Made by a program: the position numbers and the translations under genes. 64,000 bases of DNA, taken from assembly GCA_963746885.1 (NCBI GenBank), contig CAVVDM010000013.1, positions 372,001 through 436,000 of the forward strand, read 5' to 3'. This stretch comes from DATARH01 sp963746885 (GTDB lineage Bacteria > Pseudomonadota > Alphaproteobacteria > ATCC43930 > CGMCC-115725). The notes beneath the pieces are model-generated. The model was not told the DNA's origin. It ran no database searches and saw only the letters and a list, made by a program, of their open reading frames with translations. Positions 54,693 through 61,797 of the stretch are shown here, one piece after another; positions within the stretch are counted from its first letter, which is position 1; each line of letters starts with the position of its first letter.

Positions 54693-56060
54693 ATGGGTAT
54701 AATGCTCGGCACGACACGGCGTATGCCCGCGCTGGCGCGGCGATTGGCGGGCGACCGGCGCGGGGTTACCGCAATCATTACCGGCATCGCGCTGGCGGTG
54801 TTGCTGGGGTTTGCCGGCCTGGCGGTCGATGTCGCCGCCTGGCTGACCGCGACCCGCGGCTTGCAGGCGGCGGCCGATCAAGCTGCCTATTCGGCGGCGG
54901 TCGCCGCCGGGACGAACGGCTGCTCAAGCCAGGCCGCGAGCGATCAAGCCCTCGCGATTTCCGCTGCCCGCGGCTACACGAACGGCGTCAGGAACACCAC
55001 CGTTACGATCACCTGCAACCCCAGCGCCTCGACCTTTACGGTGAGGATCGCGCAGGTGCAGCCGCTGTGGTTCACCGCGCTGTTCCTGACGCACGCGCCG
55101 ACAGCCGCGGCGCAGGCGACCGCCCAGCTCGCAGGCAAGGTGTCCGATCTGTGCGTCCTCGCGCTCGACGGGACCAACGTTTCGGCAGCGCAGATCGGTA
55201 GCGACAGCAGCGCGGCAGGGGTGAGCGGCAATACGACGCTCAACCTGCATTGCGGGATCGCTGTCGACTCCAGCAGCCAGAGCGCCTTTTCGGTCGGCGG
55301 CAGCGGCATCATCAGCGCGACCGAGGTCTACCTCGTCGGCGATGACCAAGGCAGCCCGTCGGGGAACGGCAGCCTCACCACCTCGCCGACGCCCCACAAC
55401 ATCCTGAAATTCCAGCCGCCGGTTATCGATCCGTATCTCGGGCGCACGATCCCGCCGCTCCTCGGGTGCGATCACACCAATTACGCGCTGACCAGCGGCA
55501 GCGCGACGCTCGATCCGGGCGTCTATTGCGGCGGCCTGACGCTGGGAAGCTCGGGCCAGGGCCACAACGTCGCCGTCCAGCTCAATCCTGGCGTCTACTA
55601 CGTGGTCAGCGGCACGCTGACGATCAACGCCAGCGCCAACGTCACCGGCACCGGCGTAACCTTCGTCCTGACCGGCAACGCGCTGGGACAGACCGGGTAT
55701 GCGACGATCAAGATCAACGGCGGCGCGACCGTGTCGCTGAGCGCGCCGGCCAGCGGCCCGACCGGCGGCATGGTATTCTTTCAGGACCGCAATGCCCCGT
55801 TCAGCAGCAATTCGACGTGCGGCAACGGCAACGCCCAGAACAAGATCAACGGCGGCAGCAGCCAGTTGATCACCGGGGCGATCTATTTCCCCAACCAATC
55901 GGTCTGTTTCAACGGCAATTCCAGCACGTCGGGCGCCGGGAGATGCACCCAGCTGATCGCCCGCACCTTGGATTTTACCGGCGATTCCAACGTCCAGCTG
56001 TCGTGTGCGGGCTCCGGCATCGCCCCGATCAGCGTACTGGTGCCGCAGCTGGTCAGATAG
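54693..56060 (+). CDS. TadG-like pilus/secretion protein with repetitive beta-rich C-terminus (copy 1)
   Basis: A 455-residue protein. The N-terminal DRRGVTAIITGIALAVLLGF AGLAVDVAAWLTATRGLQAAADQAAYSAAVA segment is the membrane-anchored Tad domain of TadE/G-like proteins (cited by GVTAIITGIALAVLLG and QAAADQAAYSAAVAAG). From about residue 150 the rest is polar and beta-rich, with Asn/Ser/Gly-rich runs (NPGVYYVVSGTLTINASANV, TGTGVTFVLTGNALGQTG, INGGSSQLITGAIYFPNQSV), like a beta-helix. It may decorate or anchor the pilus at the envelope. AAGGAAGG precedes the start. A closely similar second copy follows after 119 bp. Confidence 0.85.
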   Translation: MGIMLGTTRRMPALARRLAGDRRGVTAIITGIALAVLLGFAGLAVDVAAWLTATRGLQAAADQAAYSAAVAAGTNGCSSQAASDQALAISAARGYTNGVRNTTVTITCNPSASTFTVRIAQVQPLWFTALFLTHAPTAAAQATAQLAGKVSDLCVLALDGTNVSAAQIGSDSSAAGVSGNTTLNLHCGIAVDSSSQSAFSVGGSGIISATEVYLVGDDQGSPSGNGSLTTSPTPHNILKFQPPVIDPYLGRTIPPLLGCDHTNYALTSGSATLDPGVYCGGLTLGSSGQGHNVAVQLNPGVYYVVSGTLTINASANVTGTGVTFVLTGNALGQTGYATIKINGGATVSLSAPASGPTGGMVFFQDRNAPFSSNSTCGNGNAQNKINGGSSQLITGAIYFPNQSVCFNGNSSTSGAGRCTQLIARTLDFTGDSNVQLSCAGSGIAPISVLVPQLVR

Positions 56061-56113
56061 CGAGCGTGGCGCAATCGGTATCGGGCGCTGAAGAGCGGCC
56101 CGCTAACCATATC

Positions 56114-56132
56114 GGTTTACGCTTCGTAAACC
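56114..56132. other. perfect hairpin between the tandem TadG-like genes
   Basis: GGTTTACG-ctt-CGTAAACC, an 8-bp stem with a 3-base loop, 53 bp after the first copy's stop and 47 bp before the second copy's start. No T-run follows on the + strand, so it may be an attenuator, processing site or operator rather than a classical terminator. Confidence 0.6.
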
Positions 56133-56179
56133 TTCGCGCCTGACAATTCCCGCGTCCCGATTGCTGGGAGGCTGGTCCG

Positions 56180-57553
56180 ATGGCTCGAAGATCTTACCGA
56201 CAAGCGAGCCTGTACACGTTCGCTACGCGGCTCGCCGCCGATCGGCGGGGCCTGACCGCGGTCATCACGGGCATGGCGTTGACGGCGCTGTGCGGATTTG
56301 CCGGCACGGCTGTCGACGTTGCCGTCTGGCTCAACGCGGCCCGCGGCATGCAGGCCGCGGCCGACCAAGCGGCCTATTCGGCGGCCGTCGCAGCGGGAAC
56401 CAGCGGCTGTTCGGCGCAGGCCGCCACCGATCAGGCCACCGCCATCGCCGCCGCCCGCGGCTATACGAACGGCGTCAAAAACACCACCGTCACGATCACT
56501 TGCAGCCCCGCCGCCTCGACTTTTACCGTCAAGATCGCGCAGGTTCAGCCCTTGTGGTTTACCGGCCTGTTCCTGAAGCGCGCCCCGACGGCTGCAGCGC
56601 AGGCGACCGCCCAGCTGGCCGGCCAGGTTTCCGATCTGTGCGTGCTGGCGCTCGACGGCACCAACGTGGCGGCGGCGCAGATCGGCAGCGACCCCGACGC
56701 GACGTACCTGACCGGCAATACGACGCTCAACCTGCACTGCGGGATTGCGGTCGATTCCAGCAACCTGAGTTCCTTCTCGGTTGGCGGCAGCGCCACTGTC
56801 ACCGCGACCGACGTCTACCTCGTCGGCGACGACCAGGGCAGCCCCTCGGGGCACGGCAGTCTGACGACCTCGCCGACCGCCAACAACATCCTGAAATACA
56901 AGCCCCCCGTCATCGATCCGTATGCGGGGCGCACAATCCCGACGCTGTATGCCTGCGATCACACAAACTATGCGCAGACCAACGCCAACACGACGACCAC
57001 GCTCAACCCGGGCGTCTATTGCGGCGGCATAACCCTGGGAAGTTCAGGATCGGGCCATAATGTCACGATAAATCTCAATCCCGGCGTCTACTACGTGGTC
57101 GGCGGCTCATTGACGATCAATGCGAGCGCCAACGTCACCGGCACCGGCGTCACCTTTGTGCTGACCGGCAACACGCTGGGACAGAGCAGTTATGCGACGC
57201 TCAAGATCAATGGCGGCGCCGAGGTGACGCTGAGCGCGCCGACCACCGGTGCGACCGGCGGGATGGCGTTTTTTCAGGACCGCAATGCCCCGTTCAGCAG
57301 CAATGCGACGTGCGGCAACGGCGGCGCCCAGAACAAGATCAACGGCGGCAGCAGCCAGTTGATCACCGGCGCGATCTACTTCCCGAACCAGTCGATCTGC
57401 TTCAACGGCAATTCGAGCACGTCGGGCGCCGGGCAATGCACCCAGATCATCGGCCGCACGCTCGACTTTACCGGCAATTCGGATGTCAAGCTCTCATGCG
57501 CCGGCACCGGGGTCAGCGCGCTCAGCGTCCTGGTGCCGCAACTCGTCAAATAG
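56180..57553 (+). CDS. TadG-like pilus/secretion protein with repetitive beta-rich C-terminus (copy 2)
   Basis: A 457-residue paralogue of the preceding gene, colinear over the full length. The Tad membrane segment is GLTAVITGMALTALCGFAGT and the next helix GMQAAADQAAYSAAVAAGTS. The C-terminal region repeats the same landmarks (NPGVYYVVGGSLTINASANV, MAFFQDRNAPFSSNATCGNG, ALSVLVPQLVK). By eye most positions agree, with the greatest drift near the N-terminus and around residues 170-290. Both copies end VLVPQLV(R/K). GGGAGG lies upstream of the start. The pair is a recent tandem duplication kept open in both copies, so both are probably used. Confidence 0.85.
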   Translation: MARRSYRQASLYTFATRLAADRRGLTAVITGMALTALCGFAGTAVDVAVWLNAARGMQAAADQAAYSAAVAAGTSGCSAQAATDQATAIAAARGYTNGVKNTTVTITCSPAASTFTVKIAQVQPLWFTGLFLKRAPTAAAQATAQLAGQVSDLCVLALDGTNVAAAQIGSDPDATYLTGNTTLNLHCGIAVDSSNLSSFSVGGSATVTATDVYLVGDDQGSPSGHGSLTTSPTANNILKYKPPVIDPYAGRTIPTLYACDHTNYAQTNANTTTTLNPGVYCGGITLGSSGSGHNVTINLNPGVYYVVGGSLTINASANVTGTGVTFVLTGNTLGQSSYATLKINGGAEVTLSAPTTGATGGMAFFQDRNAPFSSNATCGNGGAQNKINGGSSQLITGAIYFPNQSICFNGNSSTSGAGQCTQIIGRTLDFTGNSDVKLSCAGTGVSALSVLVPQLVK

Positions 57554-57572
57554 CGTGCGACAGCCGCAGCGA

Positions 57573-57595
57573 CCGCGCCGGCGACGCCGGCGCGG
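57573..57595. terminator. GC-rich hairpin after the second TadG-like gene
   Basis: CCGCGCCGGC-gac-GCCGGCGCGG: a 10-bp perfect stem and 3-base loop, 20 bp after the stop. A partial direct copy (CGACCGCGCCGGCGACG) recurs about 33 bp later. There is no T-run, so intrinsic termination is uncertain. Confidence 0.5.
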
Positions 57596-57701
57596 GGTTG
57601 CTCCGACCGCGCCGGCGACGCATAGTTTTTCCAACGTGTCGCCCGGGATAGAGGAGACGCTTCGGCGGCGGCGCGCGATGCCAGGCCAGGGTTGAAAGCT
57701 T

Positions 57702-58190
57702 ATGAGGAAATTCTGGCGGTCACGATTGTGGGGGGCGGAAGACGGCCTCGGTGCGATAGAATTCGGCTTCGTCGCCCCCGTGCTGCTAACGATGCTGCTC
57801 GGCATTATCGATTTCGGCATGGCCTTTTGGGAACAGATGGAGATCGCCAACGCTGCCGATGCCGGCGCGCAGTGGGGCATGACAAACACCTACAATGCCG
57901 ACAGCATCGCCAGTGTGGTGGCGAGCGCGACCGATCTCTCCGGCATCGGCGTCACCTCGTCCAACCCATGCGGCTGCCCCAGCAGCACCGGGATAACGAT
58001 CTATGCCTGTTCGGCGAGCTGCCCCGACAGCACTACTCCAAAGCCCTATATCGTGGTCAATACCCATATATGCTATTCGACGCTGTTCAGCTGGCCCGGG
58101 CTTGCCTACTGCACCGCCGGCAACAGCAGCTGCAGCAACTGCAGCAGCAACCAGATCTCGCTCGGCGCCCAGTCGGTCGTGCTGAAGTGA
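57702..58190 (+). CDS. TadE-like pseudopilin
   Basis: A 162-residue protein with the TadE signature: a short basic leader, then GLGAIEFGFVAPVLLTMLLG and IIDFGMAFWEQMEIANAADAG, in which the Glu of AIEFG and the hydrophobic helix match processed pseudopilins. The rest is a cysteine-rich extracellular domain (NPCGCPSSTG, YACSASCPDS, NSSCSNCSSNQ), unusually rich in Cys for this family, probably disulfide-bonded. It is 148 bp after the TadG-like pair and just upstream of a second TadE-like gene. Confidence 0.85.
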   Translation: MRKFWRSRLWGAEDGLGAIEFGFVAPVLLTMLLGIIDFGMAFWEQMEIANAADAGAQWGMTNTYNADSIASVVASATDLSGIGVTSSNPCGCPSSTGITIYACSASCPDSTTPKPYIVVNTHICYSTLFSWPGLAYCTAGNSSCSNCSSNQISLGAQSVVLK

Positions 58191-58264
58191 GACGGACGTA
58201 AGTCGAGGGCGCCGGTTTGCAGCAGCATGGTTCGCAACCACGAGCGCCGGCCACCGCGACGCCA

Positions 58265-58705
58265 ATGCGGGCGGCGCGCCGTTCCCCGGGGCGGCGGCTA
58301 TGGCCAGCACACGATGGCGCAACTGCGGTCGAGATGGCCTTCCTGCTGCCGGTTTTTCTGTTGTTCCTGCTGGGCATCGTCGAGTTCGGCCGCGCCCTGT
58401 GGACCCAGACAGCCCTGCAATTTGCGGTGGAAGCAGCGGCGCGCTGTGCCGCGGTCAGTCCCAGCCTGTGCAAACCGCCAGGCGGCACCTCGACAGACGT
58501 GCCGGGCTACGCCGCCAGCCAGGCTTACGGCCTGTCGATCCCGAAGAGCGCCTTCACCTATACGCCGAACGCGACATGCGGCGTTGCTTCGGGCGCCAGC
58601 GGCAGCGGCGGCTCGCAGGTCACCGCCAGCTATACCTTCAATGCCCTGGTGCCGCATCTGATCCCGCTCAACGTGACGTTGAGCGCCAAATCCTGCCACC
58701 CCTGA
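58265..58705 (+). CDS. TadE-like pseudopilin (second)
   Basis: From the ATG at 58265 about 146 residues: MRAARRSPGRRLWPAHDG, then ATAVEMAFLLPVFLLFLLGI and VEFGRALWTQTALQFAVEAA. This is the TadE pattern of Glu at +5 of the processed helix and a second EFGR motif. The C-terminal domain includes four cysteines (ARCAAVSPSLCKPPGG, TPNATCGVASG, SAKSCHP). No ribosome site is clear. The frame is open upstream to a TTG at 58217, and an out-of-frame ATG lies at 58227, so the start is uncertain. It is 74 bp after the first TadE-like gene. Confidence 0.8.
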   Translation: MRAARRSPGRRLWPAHDGATAVEMAFLLPVFLLFLLGIVEFGRALWTQTALQFAVEAAARCAAVSPSLCKPPGGTSTDVPGYAASQAYGLSIPKSAFTYTPNATCGVASGASGSGGSQVTASYTFNALVPHLIPLNVTLSAKSCHP

Positions 58706-58772
58706 GGCACACCACGGCCTGGGCGACGCTACGGCGCGGCCGAGGCCGCGCCGTGCGCCATCGTGGGCTCGC

Positions 58773-59921
58773 CTAATTGAGCCCGTACAGCCGGGTCACG
58801 TTGTCGTAGGTAATCTTGCGCTTCACGCTCTCGGAAAAGCCCGCGAGATTGCGCTCCAGCGTTTCGTGCGAGTTCGGCCAGATGCAGTCCGGGTGCGGAT
58901 AATCCGCGCCCCAGATGATGTTGTCCTCGCCCACCAGCGGCACGATCGGCTCAAGATACGCGTCTTGCTGATAAGTGACGAAGCCCTGACGGCGGAAATA
59001 ATCGCTTGGCTTCATCTTGAAGCCGAGGCTGCGTGCCCGGTCGTGATATTCGGTGTCGCAGCGATCGAACACGTAGGGCAGCCAAGTCACGCCCGACTCG
59101 CCGAGGACAAAGTTGAAATCGGGATATCTCTCGCAGGCGCCCGAAGCGAGGATCGAGGCCAAAACCTCCATCGTGTCGAGTTGGAACAGCGTCGAGCGCA
59201 CCAGCCGCCACTGGGTGAAGACCTCCTTTTCCATCTCCGGCGTATCGGGCGCACGCACCGCCTTGAACCCGGTGGCGTGGAACGAGATCGGAAATTTGCA
59301 CTCCGCCGAGGCCTCCCACAGCGCGTCCCAGGCCGGATGGTAGAGCGGTAGGCTCATCCGCTTGAAGGCGAGGTCGCCGCCTTTCAGCCCCATCTTGGCG
59401 CAGCGCCGCACCTCGGCGGCGGCAGCGGCCGGATCGGTGTTGGGGATGATCGCCAGCGGGAAGATTCGGTTGGGGTCCGAACGCTTGGCGAAATCCGCGG
59501 CCCAGTCGTTGTACCTGGCGTTGACCCAGACCCGCAGATCGGCGCCGTCGATCAAATCGTTGACCATCAGGCAGCCGTAGATGATCTCCTTCTCGACCCC
59601 GTCGCGGTCGAGATCGGCAATGCGCAATTCCGGGGTGGTCGGCCGCGGCTGCGCGCCGGGATAGCAATTCCAATCGAAGCCGCCCGCCTTCATATCGTCG
59701 ATATGGTCGAACATGCCTTTGGTGTACGGCAGAAAGCCCGGGCCGACGCCGTTCCACATGCCCCGGTCCGTGTCATCGACAAACCAATGCTGACCGTCGT
59801 TGCGCTCCTCGACGCGTGGCGCCAGCTTCTTCCATTTCGCCGGGGCCTGTGACGACCACAGATCGGCCGGGCAATAGGTCAGGTCGATGTGGTTGTCGCC
59901 GGAAATGAGCTTCTGTTGCAT
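58773..59921 (-). CDS. amidohydrolase family protein (ACMSD-like fold)
   Basis: A 382-residue TIM-barrel metal hydrolase or decarboxylase. The opening motif is SGDNHIDLTYCPADLW, where most relatives have an HxH metal pair; here the second position is Asp. Further sites are AKMGLKGGDLAFKR, FPISFHATGFKAVRAP, ESGVTWLPYVFDRCDTEYHD and the family signature IIWGADYPHPDCIWPNSHE. The substrate is unknown; relatives include aminocarboxymuconate decarboxylase and related ring-acid decarboxylases. It is convergent with the TadE-like genes. Confidence 0.87.
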   Translation of the reverse strand: MQQKLISGDNHIDLTYCPADLWSSQAPAKWKKLAPRVEERNDGQHWFVDDTDRGMWNGVGPGFLPYTKGMFDHIDDMKAGGFDWNCYPGAQPRPTTPELRIADLDRDGVEKEIIYGCLMVNDLIDGADLRVWVNARYNDWAADFAKRSDPNRIFPLAIIPNTDPAAAAAEVRRCAKMGLKGGDLAFKRMSLPLYHPAWDALWEASAECKFPISFHATGFKAVRAPDTPEMEKEVFTQWRLVRSTLFQLDTMEVLASILASGACERYPDFNFVLGESGVTWLPYVFDRCDTEYHDRARSLGFKMKPSDYFRRQGFVTYQQDAYLEPIVPLVGEDNIIWGADYPHPDCIWPNSHETLERNLAGFSESVKRKITYDNVTRLYGLN

Positions 59922-60029
59922 CGCGCGTCTCGCTCCATTTCGGTTAGCCGCGGGGATCCCGGCGGCGCGGCGACAGGATAGCGGGGCGCGACGGTGGTTT
60001 TCAACCGCTCGCGTGATTTTCGCACGATG

Positions 60030-60081
60030 TTCAGATCCGGGGTTCAGATCCGGGTTTCAGATCCGGGTTTCAGATCCGGGT
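60030..60081. repeat. four 13-bp tandem repeats overlapping the coq7 stop
   Basis: TTCAGATCCGGGG once, then TTCAGATCCGGGT three times, head to tail. The last copy includes the coq7 stop codon (60070-60072) and its final codons, so copy-number change would not alter the protein but duplicates the stop context. Confidence 0.88.
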
Positions 60082-60621
60082 CGACAGCCAGATCGCCAGG
60101 CGCGAGCCGGCCTTGACGACGGCGGAGATCAGGTCGTAGCCGAGGGCTTTGGTGGCGCCGTGCTCGATCGCGGCGTCGCGATGCCGTAACTCGTCGGTGC
60201 GGAAGGCGCGCAGAGTCTCGCTGAGGGCTGGGTCGGCGGCGCCGAGGCGCTCGACCTGATCCCGGTAGTGCTCGTCGATGACCTCCTCGACCGCAACGGT
60301 GCAGGCCATCGCCGCGCGCTCGCCCAGCAGCGCCGTCGCCGCGCCGAGCGCGTACCCCGCGACGTGCCACAGCGGATGCAGCAGGGTCGGGCGCATCTGC
60401 CGCGCGCGCACCAGTTCGTCGAATGCGGCGAGGTGCTGGCTCTCCTGCTCGGCCATATGGCGGATCGCGTCGCGGGCGCGGCCACGCCCGACCACCGCCA
60501 GCTGGCCGTCATAGATTCGCGTCGCGCCGTATTCGCCGGCATGGTCGACGCGAATCATCGCGGCGACCGCGGCCTCCGGTCTCGGGTCGCCGGGCAGGTA
60601 GGGCGGGCGGTCGTCGCTCAT
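60070..60621 (-). CDS. coq7: 2-polyprenyl-3-methyl-6-methoxy-1,4-benzoquinone monooxygenase (Coq7)
   Basis: Di-iron hydroxylase of ubiquinone synthesis, membrane-associated, 183 residues. Iron ligands are visible in IRVDHAGEYGATRIYDGQL (Glu), MAEQESQHLAAFDELV (ExxH), VEEVIDEHYRDQVERL (Glu and ExxH) and FRTDELRHRDAAIEHG (ExxH). The start at 60621 overlaps the dsbB stop by four bases (ATGA); the longer open frame upstream is a shadow of dsbB. Its last codons lie in a 13-bp tandem repeat. Confidence 0.95.
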   Translation of the reverse strand: MSDDRPPYLPGDPRPEAAVAAMIRVDHAGEYGATRIYDGQLAVVGRGRARDAIRHMAEQESQHLAAFDELVRARQMRPTLLHPLWHVAGYALGAATALLGERAAMACTVAVEEVIDEHYRDQVERLGAADPALSETLRAFRTDELRHRDAAIEHGATKALGYDLISAVVKAGSRLAIWLSTRI

Positions 60622-61130
60622 GCCGTCGCCCTCTGCCCTCGCGACAAGCGGCGCGAGTGCCGGGACACCGCGCCGCAGAGCGCAGCCATCACCAGCGAGG
60701 CCAGCAGGTTCCAGCCGGCCAGCGACACCCCGAACAGCGACCACTGCACCCGGTCGCACAGCACCGGCGCGGTGCCGAGGATCTGCCGCTTCATCTCCTC
60801 CAGCGTCATCGCCCCGGCCGCGCCGGCGGTGCAGGCGCTCGGGCCGGCAAACCATTTCTGCTCGACCCCGAGATGATAGAACGCAAACGCGACCCCGACC
60901 GCGAACACGACCGCGAGAACCAGCGCGAGCCAGGGCAGCGCCGGGCGGCGCCCGACCACGAGCGCGACGAGCGAGATCGCGATCGCCACCGCCCACGGCC
61001 AGCGCTGCAGCAGGCATAACTCGCACGGCGCCAGCCCGCCCCAATACTGCGACAGCAGCGCCGCCCCGAGCACCGCGCCGCTCGCAGCCAGCACGAAGCC
61101 GGCAAACCCGCGGATCGTCAGCGTCATCAT
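60618..61130 (-). CDS. dsbB: disulfide bond formation protein B
   Basis: Inner-membrane quinone reductase that reoxidises DsbA. 170 residues, four membrane helices. The first redox pair is C36/C39 in APCELCLLQRWPW and the second C100 and C125 in GPSACTAGAAGAM and TAPVLCDRVQW. The start at 61130 overlaps the DedA-like stop (TTAATG); a second ATG three bases on is equally possible. It forms a coupled leftward operon YqaA-like, dsbB, coq7. A link to quinone supply through Coq7 is plausible. Confidence 0.93.
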   Translation of the reverse strand: MMTLTIRGFAGFVLAASGAVLGAALLSQYWGGLAPCELCLLQRWPWAVAIAISLVALVVGRRPALPWLALVLAVVFAVGVAFAFYHLGVEQKWFAGPSACTAGAAGAMTLEEMKRQILGTAPVLCDRVQWSLFGVSLAGWNLLASLVMAALCGAVSRHSRRLSRGQRATA

Positions 61131-61708
61131 TAATAGATGGCCACCGCCACGATGCCGCCAACCAGCAGCACGGCAAAAAGGCTGGTCACCAGCATCAGGC
61201 GTCGCTCGATGAATTCGCGCGCGGCGTCGCCAAACCACCACAGCAGCGCCGCCACCAGAAAAAAGCGCAGGCTGCGCGACACGATCGAGGCGCCGATAAA
61301 GGCCCACAGATTGAACTGCGCGACACCGCTGGCGATCGTGATCAGCTTGTAGGGAATGGGCGTCATCCCCTTAAGGATGATGATCCACACGCCCCACTTC
61401 GCAAAGCCCGCCCGGAGCGCCTCGTAGCTGCCCATCGCATGGTAATATTCGAGGATCGGGCGGCCGATCGCGTCAAACAGGAAATAGCCGATCGCGTAGC
61501 CGAGCAGCCCGCCGACGACCGAGGCGAGCGTGGCAAAAGCGGCCAAGCGCCACGCCTGCGCCGGGCGCGCCAGCATCATCGGGATCAACAGGAGGTCGGG
61601 CGGGAGCGGAAAAAACGAGCTTTCGGCAAACGCCACCACCAGCAGCGCCAAGAGCGCATGCGGGCCGCTGGCGAGATCGAAAATGCGCGCATAAAGGCGG
61701 TGCAGCAT
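61130..61708 (-). CDS. DedA/YqaA-type (VTT domain) membrane protein
   Basis: A 192-residue membrane protein. VVAFAESSFFPLPPDLLLIP is the DedA Glu-Pro re-entrant motif. GGLLGYAIGYFLFDAIGRPI and the arginine-containing region SIVSRSLRFFLVAALLWWFG follow, along with the shorter C-terminus of the YqaA subgroup. DedA proteins flip or transport lipid carriers and support proton-motive force. It is the first gene of the leftward operon with dsbB and coq7. Confidence 0.9.
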   Translation of the reverse strand: MLHRLYARIFDLASGPHALLALLVVAFAESSFFPLPPDLLLIPMMLARPAQAWRLAAFATLASVVGGLLGYAIGYFLFDAIGRPILEYYHAMGSYEALRAGFAKWGVWIIILKGMTPIPYKLITIASGVAQFNLWAFIGASIVSRSLRFFLVAALLWWFGDAAREFIERRLMLVTSLFAVLLVGGIVAVAIY

Positions 61709-61797
61709 GTGTCTTGAGCTCAGCGATTGATCCGGGCGGGGACAGCGAGCCCCTCATAGAGCGTAGACATTGAGATTTCGATACCAGTCGAGAGCGA

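Noticed and set aside
60070..61176. A 368-codon frame ending in Coq7
   Set aside because: The N-terminal half is an off-frame reading of dsbB; the Coq7 start at 60621 overlaps the dsbB stop and fits the family length.
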